Assembly: GCA_963556255.1 (NCBI GenBank)
Contig: OY744609.1
Span: 16,415,386 to 16,479,385 of the forward strand
Direction: 5' to 3'
Origin: Allolobophora icterica
Taxonomy: Eukaryota; Annelida; Clitellata; Crassiclitellata; Lumbricidae
Length of the DNA: 64,000 nt
Numbering within the stretch: position 1 is the first letter of the stretch; every line of letters begins with the position of its first letter. The position numbers and the translations under genes are program-made. The notes under the pieces are model-generated. The model ran no database searches, was not told the DNA's origin, and was given only the letters and a program-made list of their open reading frames with translations. Positions 53,489-64,000 of the stretch are shown here, piece after piece.

Positions 53489-54392
53489 CAGTCTTGTTGT
53501 CAAGACCTTGAACCTCAAGACCAAGACCAAGACCAAGACCTTGAACCTCAAGACCAAGACCAAGACCTTGAACCTCAAGACCAAGACCAAGACCTTGAAC
53601 CTCAAGACCAAGACCAAGACCCAGACCTTGAACCTCAAGACCAAGACCGAGACCAAGACCCAAAAAAAAAAAATCACAGTCATATCCAGACTTCTATTCC
53701 TTACTAAAAATTGTCCAGTCGGACTACTCGTTATTTTAATGAAAACATGAGTTTTTTCTTTTATTCAAGCAAAACAACTCTAAGTGGAGACTGCAGAGAA
53801 TTCCGAATTCGTATTTACAAAAGTCCTTCATGCGAAATGTAATTCCAAATGCCTGTTGAATTTAAAAAAAAACAATTTGCTCAGAATTTTCTGACCAAGA
53901 CGTGACCTGTGGGGCCTCATAAAAATTATGCCATGTGAAAAAACACGTCTACAAGTGTTGAAATCGCTAGCACACAAAGCAGCTTTTCAAGAACCGGATG
54001 TAAATGTACAAATTAATCTTGAGTCTGTTTTGAAATCATTCCATTGTAAATAACCGGAAGTCAAAATAATTGTCCAAAACAACAGTGTAGCCTCATTCAC
54101 ACCGTGTAAATACTAAAGCAATAACTGCATGAGTAATTATTGGATAAATTTTTAAAATTCTTGCCGTTTGTTAAAATTAATGACTGTTCATTTTGACAAA
54201 AGTCTTGGTCTTGGTCTTGCAAAACCAAGACCAAGACCTTGAACCTCAAGACCAAGACCAAGACCAAGACCTTGAACCTCAAGACCAAGACCAAGACCTT
54301 TGGTCTCAAGACCAAGACCAAGACCAAGACTTTTAAAAACGAACTCGAGTGCACTCGAGACCAAGACCTTGGTCTCGAGGACAACAAGTCTG
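53489..54392 (-). mobile_element. hAT element with GGTCTT arrays, copy iii
   Basis: A 904-bp element in the opposite orientation to copies i and ii, with ends CAGTCTTGTTGTC and GACAACAAGTCTG and the perfect 8-bp duplication TATACAAT (53481-53488 and 54393-54400). CAAGAC arrays lie at both ends and decayed transposase C-terminus on the minus strand (about 53870-54010). Confidence 0.93.
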
Positions 54393-55329
54393 TATACAAT
54401 ACAATACAATAAAATTTTATTCGGATAAAATGGGCTCCTCAGTCATAGCCTCGCTCCCAGATGGGCTGATACGGGCTAGCAAGTCGGTTAGTCAATTGAT
54501 AAGCATGTGACTTAGTCGACTAAGCTGCTAAGTCAGTTGCTAACTCAGTCGGTTATTCCATAGAGGGGTCTGTTCCAACTGCGTATACGACAGTTTAGTC
54601 GCTGCGAGTTATTTATTAACGTGACCAAAATACATGCAATCATGAAATTAACTTTTTCCGAGTAGGCCTACCCACTGTGGGCCTAAATCTTTTCTCCTTT
54701 ATGGAATGGAAGTTCTCAGCCCTATCAACAGTGAGCTGAACTCCGTAAAGTAGGCCTAGACTTACAGCTCTGCAATATGCAGCCTATAATGTTCAAAATC
54801 TGTTACAATAGTGTTGAGTCGGTGCTGCACAGAAGACTGTTGGTTATCCAGAAGACTGTGATTAAGTAGGCCTACGGCGTGGCGACATGTGCAACGCGAG
54901 TTAATCGTGTGTAATCATTTTTAATAAAAATAGACGGGGAGGGAAGGAGGTAGAGAATGCGAAAAGTAATGGGGTGAAACAGGGCCACGGAGAGGTTCTG
55001 GCCAGCCATTTATGTCTTTTAATAAGAATCCGTGGCAACTGACAAAATTGAATTGACCGTCCAGTGAAAGAGTTAGATGGCGTTTGATGAACGTATGGCG
55101 CCGAAACTTGTAAGCCCAATAGGCAAATATTTCGTTTAATTGAAAATTATCAATCTGTTCTAGCTCTAAACTTCAGATCCAAAGTGTCTCCGCATAATTT
55201 TAGTGTCGAATTTATTCCTATGTACACCGTGTGTTTTTATGCTCTCTGCGAATAACAGTTTATGTTTGCATAGAAATACCTGTTTTCCTCATTGTTGCAA
55301 CCGGACTTGGATCTCAACTTTGTACCTCT

Positions 55330-55445
55330 GAACACGATTCAACACGATTCAGCGCTTTAACACGATTCAGCGCTTTAACACGATTCAGCGCTTTAACACG
55401 ATTCAGCGCTTTAACACGATTCAGCGCTTTAACACGATTCAGCGC
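55330..55445 (+). repeat. 18-bp minisatellite (AACACGATTCAGCGCTTT)
   Basis: About six near-identical units, running into GCGCTCGTGAATTAGCTG, the start of the short interspersed repeat also found at 21.07 and 36.12 kb. The unit probably expanded from that repeat's 5' edge. The frame through it (RFSALT repeats) is not regarded as a gene. Confidence 0.9.
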
Positions 55446-55509
55446 TCGTGAATTAGCTGATGCCCTGCGCTTAGCTTTTGAGTGGCGTTATAGAAACTTA
55501 GAGATTATG

Positions 55510-57090
55510 ATTGTTGATGAAAATGAATATCGCACGGAGAAGTTCACTAATGACAAGGTAGGTTAAACCAGGATATGACGTTAGAAGTTCAAGTTACACA
55601 CGTCGATTTATTGTGGTTCTGTTCAGCCTGAAGAGTTACATTACATTAATTCAGGGTGTAATTTGCGTTTGGAATTAGTGAAGGAAAGGCCTCCGGAGAG
55701 TAGGCTATGTCGCGATGCTTGGATTTGAAGCAGCGGGGATTACCTATCGGGATGTCTACCGCAAAAGGATCTTTATCAGCCGATGAAGCCAGCTGTAAAC
55801 GGAGTATTAGACCTAATGCAATAGGCTAACTTATATAGGCCTAGACGCTGAGATTTGTAGGTCTACACTTCCCTGCCTTTGTCTCTTTTATCTTTCATTT
55901 TCGATTGTTTTATTTCCATTAAATCTTTCTAAACCCTTAAGTATCCTACGCGACATTCTTGATCCCGAAGTGTCCTCTGCCGCGGACGGTTCTTTCATGC
56001 GTAATGCATAATGCAGGACTTAGCGAAAAAAACGAAAGCTCCACGTGCCGTAGTGGAAGATAAAAGATACGCTCATCTGCTGCTCTTCGGCCCACAGCCT
56101 CGTGTATTATGAAACGCTCTGCACTTAGATTTCATGTCTGGGGCAGTCTGCCAGCACTAGACACTGCTGCTGCAAGAATTCCCAAGTACATAAGATGTGT
56201 GTCGCTATCGGCCTACGCAGCAACAATTACCGTGTAGTTGCGAATGCGACCTTTTATCCCATTCAGTCAGCGTTTTCGTCTAGTTACAGTCCACCAATCA
56301 AATCACTGTTTTTGAAGCCTGGCATGCAAATCGTTAACATATAGGCCCTATATCTCTGAGTAGTACCAAACAAATGTGTGTGTGTGTGTTATGACCACAC
56401 GAATGCACATTGCTGTTACTGTACAGTAATGTAACGTCAGATTGCACAATGTAAGTCCGATTGGTTATATGACATTCTTGTTCAGAAACTCGCTCGCTAT
56501 GGTAGGGCCAGAACCTTGAGAGGTGTGACACCCGTTTTGGCCGTCACAGTTCGCCACAGCAGAAGTGCCACAATATGTCTGTCTTCTGCAACTTCAAAGT
56601 TCATGCATAAACACACACACACCTACACACACACCTACACACACACGCACACACACACACCGCTACACACACCGCTACACACACATGCTTAGTTATGTTC
56701 ACTTCTCCAATTATAATTATTGGTCATACATGTATATGTTGGTGTTATTGACCACACTCTTTGGTGTTCGACTTGGCCTCATTTGTTCTTCGACTTGGCC
56801 TCATTTGTTGTTGGAATTGACCTCCTTTGTTGTTCGAATTGATCTCATTTGTTGTTGGAATTGATCCCATTCATAACGCGCACTGGCTCATGTTGTTGCT
56901 CCGTATGGCCCCATTTTGCTCGAATTGACGCAGTTTTTGCTTCATTCATAACATTGTGTCTGAGGAAAGTCGCGAAAGAGCTTGATTTATGTATACAGTG
57001 TTGCGCCTCTGAACCAGCCACGTCACTGACGATATACCGCCCTAATTTCCATATTACTGTCCACTGAGACCACCTTCAATTTCCGGTGTC
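55510..57090. other. Downstream flank of the GPCR gene; no gene recognised
   Basis: Holds an (AC)n-rich stretch (56607-56690) and the 22-bp minisatellite at 56768. Part may be 3' UTR of the minus-strand GPCR; no poly(A) signal could be assigned with confidence. Confidence 0.4.
56768..56873. repeat. 22-bp minisatellite, about 5 units
   Basis: Unit TCGACTTGGCCTCATTTGTT plus two bases, diverging to TGGAATTGATCCCATT in the last unit. Confidence 0.8.
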
Positions 57091-57098
57091 TGTGTTCT

Positions 57099-60000
57099 CT
57101 AATTGTCGACTTCCGGTATGGCTGTGCCGAATGGGACAAACACGCTTCCGGTCGCATGGAACTGTCCGACAGATGTCGCAACCGGAAATGAAGACCCCTC
57201 ATCCGCATCCAACCATCGCCGACCCTTGTGACGATAATTCTTAGCCACGCAGGTCGGAGTGGACAGGTCCGGGTCGGGTTTGGCGCGAGAGGTCACTGGG
57301 AAGCACGGGCTGGTGCTCGCCGAAGGGCACGGGATGCATTTGAGAAGCAGCCATTTCAAGTCGTGCTGGAAGAAAACAACAATGTCAGGCAATGTTTAGG
57401 ATGCAGAACGAATCACATATCCATACGTCAATATCGGAGAGGGTAACAATTTCCGTTGTCCTTGGTAGTCTTCTTCTGTTCTTTCTATCGTTAGCCTAAT
57501 TGCCAAATTATCGCCCACCCATCGTCTTAATTAATGACCAAGGAGCATTTTGTGACTGGGAGCAATAGAGGAAAGACAGCTTTATGAATCGGGAAACGTT
57601 TATTAGTGTCTGAATTTATGAACCAGAGTTGAGGGGAAGTGGCCACTCCTGCGAGAAATAACAGGCCGTTTGTAAGTACGGGTGTATAAATGCATGTATG
57701 TATATATGTATGTATGTATGTATGTTTGCATGTATGTATGTTTGCATGTATGTATGTTTGTATGTATGTATGTTTGTATGTATGTATGTTTGTATGCATG
57801 TATCTATGAATGCATATTTGCATACGTGTATGTTTACGCCTACGTATATATGTGTACATATGGTTGAATTTAGTATGTATTTTGTGCATGCATGCATTTA
57901 TTTATGCATGTGTGCCATTTTGTAGGCCTATTAAACAACATAATAACCGTTGTACGTCTGTCTGTCTGTCTGTCTGTTCGTCCCGTAACAAACACTATTG
58001 TGACGTCACTATAGTGCCGCCTTGGCGACGGTTGTCTTGACGACGGCTATAGGCCTATAATATGACGTCATAATATAACGGGGAAGTAAGCTTAATTGTT
58101 ATCACTGCAATAATAATTGTTTTATATACCGTGATTTCTCACGGCTTACAGCTAGTATGTATATAAATTATGTAGTTGTCTAAGTACATGGGTAATTATG
58201 TTCGTAATAACGTATGTACCTATATAATAGTATCTACGTGGATATGTGTTTACGTACGTAGGCCTACACACATAATGTATGCATGTAATTTATGTATGCG
58301 TGTGTCTATAGGACAAGCGTGATTCAATGTGCTGCATACCTGTCGTAGCCACGTACCAAAGAATTATTGACAACGGCGCTATAGAAGTCATTAGAATAGA
58401 TTAGATTAGAGTGGATCAGATTAGATTAAATTGAAATAGATTAGACCAGATTAAACCAGATTAGACCAGATACCCGGAAGCTGTCGTTGAAGAGTCCGTA
58501 GATGAGCGGGTTGACGAAGCTGTTGGACATGGCCAGCCAATGGACGCCGTAGTAGAGAGCAACGAAGATGACTCTGTGCTGCGGTGCTTCTGGGTCGACG
58601 AGTTCCGGATGGAAGTCGATGACGATGAAGAAGGCGTGGAGTGGCAGCCAGCAGACTCCGAACAACGTAACGACGACTATCAACATCTTTATCACCTGTT
58701 TTGGAATTTACGTATTAAATCCAGGTGATCTACGATTAACAACTCCGTTTATTAAAAACAAACACTCATCGTAAATGAAAAGAATGTCGAGAGCCATGTC
58801 AGTGTTTACTGAAGAGAGTTTAATCTTCTTCGTAGCTGTTTGTTGATATCTGAAATTGACTTACCCCATTTCCAGTAATGACTCACTGGCGTCTCCACTA
58901 ATGTGCGTGATCTTGGTGTGACCTTGGAGCACTAAAAGTGTTTATGTTTGTGTGTTCATATGCATGCATGGATGTATGCGTACGTGTTTGTATGTATGTA
59001 TGCATGTATGTAGCAATATGGAACTCACTTCCTCTGGACATCCGATTGGTGCCATGTTTATAATTATATAAAAAAAACTGTTGTGACAATTTCTATGCTT
59101 AAAATGATTGCACTTTGAAAAGTTGGATATAATTGTGCACCACATGGACCTAATTAGTTAAGTATGCCTATGTTTCCTTACATGGACTCAATTAGTAAGT
59201 GTGTTTACGTTTGCTTGATTAATTGTATGTTTACGTTTGCTTGTTTAATTAAGCCATGCTTATTTTTGTTCATTTTACTAAGCCTTTTGTAACACTATTG
59301 GTCGTAAAGTGTGCCCGGCTGAGCCATGCGGGGCACCTAATACTTATTCTCTTCTGTTCTTGTATTTTCTTGTATTTTATAATTGTCTTTCCATTTATAT
59401 AGCACTCTAAGGACATTGTCTTCAGTGATTGGTTTTGTTTTCCTCTCTGTTTGGTACCATCTTACTGCTCTGGAACCACAGTTAAGCGGGACTTATGTCC
59501 CTTTTGGGTTTTGCCCATTGTAACCCAGAAAGTTTAAACATTCCTAATTGTGCACTTTGTATACTTAACTAAATTCGGATCAATGAAAAATGAAATGAAA
59601 TGTATGTATGTATGTATGTATGTATGTATGTATGTATGTATGTATGTATGTATGTATGTATGTATGTAGTACGCATGCATGAATGTATGCATGCATGTAT
59701 ATATGTATGTATGTATACGTGCTTGTATGTATGTATGTATGAATGAATGCGTGTGTGTAGGAATGTATGTATGTATGTATGCATGTATGTATAGAGACAC
59801 TTCATATAGCGCCTTTTGAATACGAGACAAAGGCGCTACATATTCGAATATCCAACTGATGTAAACTGATCTGTGTTAATATAGGCAGCAAACGCTGCTG
59901 CTTTATAGCTACTTTCTCTGTTACTGTAATTACCACTGAAGTTGTTGTTATGGTTGTTACGTATAAGCTGCCTCTCTTTCTCATAGGCTGCTTCTCTGGC

Positions 60001-60391
60001 TCATAGACTGCCTCTGTCTTACGGACTGATCATCTTGATATTGACCTGATTATGACTTGGTTTTAATGCGCCATCGGTTGATGCCATGTGGATTAGACAC
60101 CGGCGCAATAGAAGTTATAATTTCATTGATGCGTAGCAGCGTTAGTGAGCAAATGCTATAGGAAACCTTTCGTTTGGAGTTGAGTTGCTGAAGGTCTCTG
60201 GCTTCGTCTGCGTTTCCTGGGGTTGTCCTTCGCCAGAGTCTCTGGCAGACGTAGCTGTACGTCATCACGAGAATGGCGAACGGAAGTGCGTAGGTCGTCG
60301 CCAGCAGAAAGAACGTGTACGTTCGTCGCCAGACGTCGCTTGGCTCTGGCCACACTTCGTTGCAGTCCATCACCTCGACACCTTCAGCCAC
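57099..60391 (-). CDS. Rhodopsin-class neuropeptide GPCR, last three exons (partial)
   Basis: The coding exons are 60391-60167, 58695-58474 and 57365-57099 (75, 74 and 88 codons), all with phase-0 introns and AG/GT borders. Exon 1 here: loop-2 Cys (MDCNEVWPEPS), TM5 (YTFFLLATTYALPFAILVM) and an intracellular loop with LWRRTTPGNADEARDL and SKRK. Exon 2: TM6 with LFGVCWLPLHAFF, then TM7 with HWLAMSNSFVNPLIYG (the NPxxY motif) and NDSFR. Exon 3: DLKWLLLKCIPC (helix 8 with likely palmitoylated Cys), then an 88-residue tail ending at TAG. The pattern fits receptors of the NPFF, tachykinin or luqin/RYamide kind at the plasma membrane coupling to G proteins; the ligand cannot be told. TM1-TM4 exons lie upstream, beyond the window. 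Confidence 0.92.
57694..57812. repeat. (TATG)n microsatellite in GPCR intron
   Basis: TATG units with TTTG and CATG variants. Open frames (MYVCMYVC) are artefacts. Confidence 0.95.
58382..58473. repeat. GATTA-rich repeat at a GPCR splice donor
   Basis: Degenerate AGATTA/CCAGATTA units run right up to the donor site of the TM6-TM7 exon (58474), so the first 90 intron bases are repeat. Confidence 0.75.
59440..59600 (+). repeat. LINE 3' UTR-like end
   Basis: AAGCGGGACTTATGTCCCTT, then CTAAATTCGGATCAATGAAA and AAATGAAATG units, a typical LINE 3' end merging into (GTAT)n. A similar phrase occurs at 63040-63060. No coding part is seen. Confidence 0.45.
59600..59792. repeat. (GTAT)n microsatellite
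   Basis: Long GTAT array with CATG variants, in the GPCR intron. Confidence 0.95.
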
Positions 60392-60557
60392 CTGCAAGAC
60401 AAGTCACGCATGAATGCATTGGAGTATTTATGTAGCGCTATGCTGCGAAAATCCGCGACATCGGAACTAGGCCTTTTGCATTGATCCCATGGTAATCGTT
60501 GTCAAGACCTAAGTTACACAGTAGCTGGGTAACACTAAGGAATTTCGACAGTTTTAT

Positions 60558-60561
60558 TATG

Positions 60562-60634
<73 letters not shown>
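60558..60634. repeat. (CA)n microsatellite
   Basis: About 36 CA units, close to the left edge of the LINE insertion. Confidence 0.95.
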
Positions 60635-60638
<4 letters not shown>

Positions 60639-60669
60639 TAGCAAATAAATTTAACGACTATTTTATTAA

Positions 60670-62280
60670 TATACCGAGATATCTGGCTAGCAAATTACCT
60701 CCTGCATTGACCACATTTGAGGATTACTTGCCTGCTTCCACCCCATCATCTATGGGACTTCACCTTACCTCACAAGAGGAAATACTGAATATTGGACTCG
60801 GTATGAAAAAAACCACACAAAAGGATTGGATGACATTGACCCATATATAGCATTACCTAACTTGCACTTAATTGCATATCCACTATTAGCTCTTCATCAA
60901 CTCCTATTTGCTAAATGGAATTGTACAGGATCAGTTAAAAGCGGCCAAGGTCATACCAGTATTTAAAAAAGGAGATAAGCAAAATTGTGACAACTACCGA
61001 CCAATATCCATATTACCTTTTTTGCTAAATTTTTTGAAAAAGTAATGCACGATAGGCTTAGCTCCTTCATTAATAAAACTAAACCTCTCCATCCCTCTCA
61101 GCGTGGGTTCCGGTCTGGACACTCTGCCTTCATGGCGCTGATCGACATGGAGGATAAAATTTCTAAAGCCCTTGATAATAATGACTATGCAGTAGGGATA
61201 TTTATCAATGTAGCCAAGGCATTTGATTCTGTGGAACATAACGTATTAATTAAAAAATGATTAATTTGGGAATTAGTGGGATTTCGATTAAATGGTTCAA
61301 AAGCTACTTAGAATCACGTACCCAAATAGTAAGTTGCAATGGAGCTTACTCACAACCGGGAATAATTTCCTCGGGGGTGCCCCAGGGATCCAACCTGGGA
61401 CCTCTTCTATTCTTATTATATATAAATGACCTCGCACAAATTTCTACTTCTCTTTATTTTGTTCTCTTTGCAGATGATACCAGCATTTTTCAATCTGGTA
61501 CAACTTGGGCTACCCTTATTAATTCCGTCAATGCGGAGCTTAGCAAAGTTAATGATTGGTTTGTTGCTAACAAATTAACACTCAACATTAAAAAAACAAA
61601 TTACATAGTTTTTAAATCTCACAGGAAAATTAAGCCCATAATTGGTGAACTATCCATTAATAATGAACCTATTACCAAAGTGGACTCCATAAAGTTTATG
61701 GGTGTCTTCATTGACAATCATCTAAGTTGGAAGGATCATATTAACTATATATCCTTAAAAATCGCAAAAAAAATATAGGAATAATTTCTAGAGTTTCTAA
61801 AATGCTTCCTATAAATATCAGACTGTGCCTATATAACTCCCTAATCCTTCCTTATCTCTCATATTCCAACTTAACATGGGCCTCAAATTACGATTCTCCT
61901 CTACAACGACTGGTAATATTGCAGAAAAGAGCAGTTCGAATGATAGTGGGGGCGGGTCGATCTGCTCATTCTAAACCAATATTCAAACACCTTAACCTTC
62001 TAAACCTCAATCAAATTAAGACATTACAAATTGCCCAGCTGCTATATGCCTACAATCAAAAACTGCTACCAGCCTCTTTTGATAGGTATTTCACCCTAAA
62101 TTCAGAAATACACGATCAGTATACTAGAGGTGCTGCACTAGGCTTATATATCGACCAACTAAAGCTCGAACTAATTTGAGAAAATTTAGCATAAAGTCAG
62201 CCGGTCCGCGAATTTGTAACTCTATACCACTGGAAATCAGAAATACGAAGAACAAGTTTACCTTAAAAAAAGCCTAAGAT
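60670..62280 (+). pseudogene. Jockey/CR1-group LINE, 5'-truncated RT
   Basis: In order: LKAAKVIPVFKKGD, NYRPISILP, HDRLSSFINK, LHPSQRGFRSGHS, INVAKAFDSVEHNVL, SSGVPQGSNLGPLLFLLYIND, the catalytic FADD (about 61470), ANKLTLNIKKT, FMGVFIDNHLSW, YNSLILPYLSYSNLTW and LQKRAVRMIVG. A frameshift (61257), a stop (61776) and others break the frame. The endonuclease is missing. It lies antisense upstream of the visible GPCR exons, probably in an intron. Confidence 0.88.
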
Positions 62281-62389
62281 TGTTTTTAATTAACGAATAA
62301 TTATCCTGACACATCTGCATCCCTGTGCTAGTACATGTCCTGTTTGTAGGCAACTAACCACGGCGGAGTCAAATGTAAGAGCTTCTGTC

Positions 62390-62742
62390 CAGGGCTGTAG
62401 TGGTAAAATTTGAGGTGAGTATACGCTAGCGGTGACCAGCGGCGTAAAAAAAAATTTGAAGACTTTTTTTAGGAAAAATTTCTGACTTTTCACCAATTCT
62501 CAGAAAATGTTCAGACTTTTTACGATTTTGTCTCTGAAAAAGTTGATGACCTTTTTTTTTTTTTTTTTTTTTAGTCATTCGCTATAAAAACCTCTAAAAA
62601 CCTCTCATTTTTTAAAAATTTTCGTTCCCAGAGGTAAGTATACGCTGTATACCCGCGTATACCCTCGTGAGTATACGCTCTCAAATTTCTCTAGAGGTAA
62701 GTATACGCTGTATACCCGCGTATACGCTCCACTACAGCCCTG
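62390..62742. mobile_element. hAT MITE, TIR CAGGGCTGTAGT, copy 2
   Basis: A 353-bp element with ends CAGGGCTGTAGTGG and ACTACAGCCCTG and the perfect 8-bp duplication CTTCTGTC (62382-62389 and 62743-62750). It is rich in GTATACGC and AGGTAAGTATACGC motifs, like 29464-29672. Confidence 0.93.
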
Positions 62743-62989
62743 CTTCTGTCCTTATATTCTTTTATTCCTTTAACTGCTCTTACCAACAAATGAGTATGTA
62801 TAGTCTTAGTCTGGACCCGCGGAAGCCAATTTTGTTGGGTTTCTTTTGGGGTTATATAGGCCTACTTGTTTATTATATACTGTAAGCCTTATTAGTTAAG
62901 CGTTATTAGTTAAACTTAGTTAAGACCTAAGTACCCAGTTTACCTAAACTCATGTTTACTCAATCATGTATCCGATATTAGATCTTTTC

Positions 62990-63448
<459 letters not shown>

Positions 63449-63636
63449 TGTATGTTGCATTTAAGGGCAGACGGACCAGGTGCTCTGGTAAAGGGATGGT
63501 ACGCTGATTTATTCTGGCGGGAACTGTACGATAGCCAAACTCGGTTAGGCCATGAAGCGGTAAGAACTGTTCAAAATAATTTCTGTCGACGTCAACAGCC
63601 TTTGTTGCCATAAGATGTCGTTAAACTCTGGATCCA

Positions 63637-63783
63637 TCCATCCATTCATCCATACATACATACATCCATAAATCAATCAATCCATCAATCAACCAATCCA
63701 TCCATCCATCCATCCATTCATCCATCCATTCATCCATCCATCCATCCATCCATCCATCCATCCATCCATCCATCCATCCATCA
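63637..63783. repeat. (CATC)n microsatellite
   Basis: CATCCATC and variant CATACATA/ATCAATCA units. Confidence 0.95.
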
Positions 63784-64000
63784 TGTGTTATGGAGAGACG
63801 TAGTTAAGCTGTTCTTCTGGCATGATATTGGTGTAGAGTTAGGTGTCTCTCAATGTTGTATCTCCTTGTGTTGAACGTTTGTGTATTTTCGGAACCAGGA
63901 GCGTTTGGTATCTCTGAGATTGGCTGATTTTTCGTTTGTTTGTTGATGGAGAAGTGTCTTTCTGCTGTCTTCGTCGCCTGTTTGGCACACACTCGTAATG
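63784..64000. other. No gene recognised (right edge)
   Basis: Short frames only; may be intron of the GPCR gene. Confidence 0.35.

Larger units (their letters stand above)
35995..55010. repeat. Segmental duplication, copy 2
   Basis: A direct tandem neighbour of copy 1. It is longer because of insertions: a MITE at 36875, a SINE at 37384, hAT elements at 39839, 51541 and 53489, and the MITE-bounded island at 41440-50908. The duplicated order resumes at 50909 exactly where copy 1 reads GATGTTTCGATGTGCC (26844-26859). Confidence 0.86.

Noticed and set aside
57616..57897. His/Tyr/Thr repeat frames around 57.6-57.9 kb and 59.5-59.8 kb
   Set aside because: Translations of (TATG)n arrays.

Overview
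The window is eukaryotic, intron-containing and very rich in transposons. There are no operons, ribosome binding sites or compact coding tracts. Split exons with GT/AG borders, C2H2 zinc-finger arrays, a peptide-receptor-type GPCR, LINE/hAT/piggyBac/Helitron remnants and the very frequent octamer TAGGCCTA suggest a marine invertebrate, perhaps a deuterostome such as an echinoderm; the taxon is an inference from style, not from a marker gene.

Layout. 0.8-3.7 kb: an RTE-like LINE with a full-length open frame of 955 aa. 5.3-7.6 kb: a hAT transposon with a perfect 8-bp target-site duplication (TSD), carrying nested debris. 8.5-10.7 kb: MITEs and a tRNA-derived SINE. 10.9-15.5 kb, minus strand: a four-exon TMEM14-family gene (104 aa) whose introns hold a Helitron and a hAT MITE. 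16.6-18.5 kb: decayed fragments of two conserved but uncharacterised protein families plus a LINE piece. 19.0-19.9 kb: a foldback element with a 36-bp minisatellite inside.

From about 20.97 to 55.0 kb the window is one direct tandem segmental duplication of a unit of about 15 kb. Each copy carries a single-exon C2H2 zinc-finger gene (24.4-25.4 kb, 11 fingers; 38.3-39.6 kb, 14 fingers). The copies have since been hit independently by transposons, so most insertions have a matching empty site in the other copy. Copy 2 is split by a 9.1-kb island (41.6-50.7 kb) bounded by two direct copies of one MITE whose target-site duplications lie only on the outer ends. The island holds a LINE-in-LINE-with-MITE nest and a CR1-like LINE end.

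55-64 kb: the last three coding exons of a rhodopsin-class neuropeptide GPCR on the minus strand (57.1-60.4 kb), whose 5' exons lie outside the window, then a decayed LINE, a hAT MITE and long microsatellites.

The most unusual signal is a 6-bp insertion, GGCCTA, found at TA dinucleotides. Comparing the paralogous copies shows repeatedly that one copy has TA where the other has TAGGCCTA (or TAGGCTA, TAGCCTA, TAGGCCCTA). One such insertion lies in frame in a zinc-finger coding region and another in one terminal repeat of a MITE. It looks like a genome-wide micro-insertion or excision scar.
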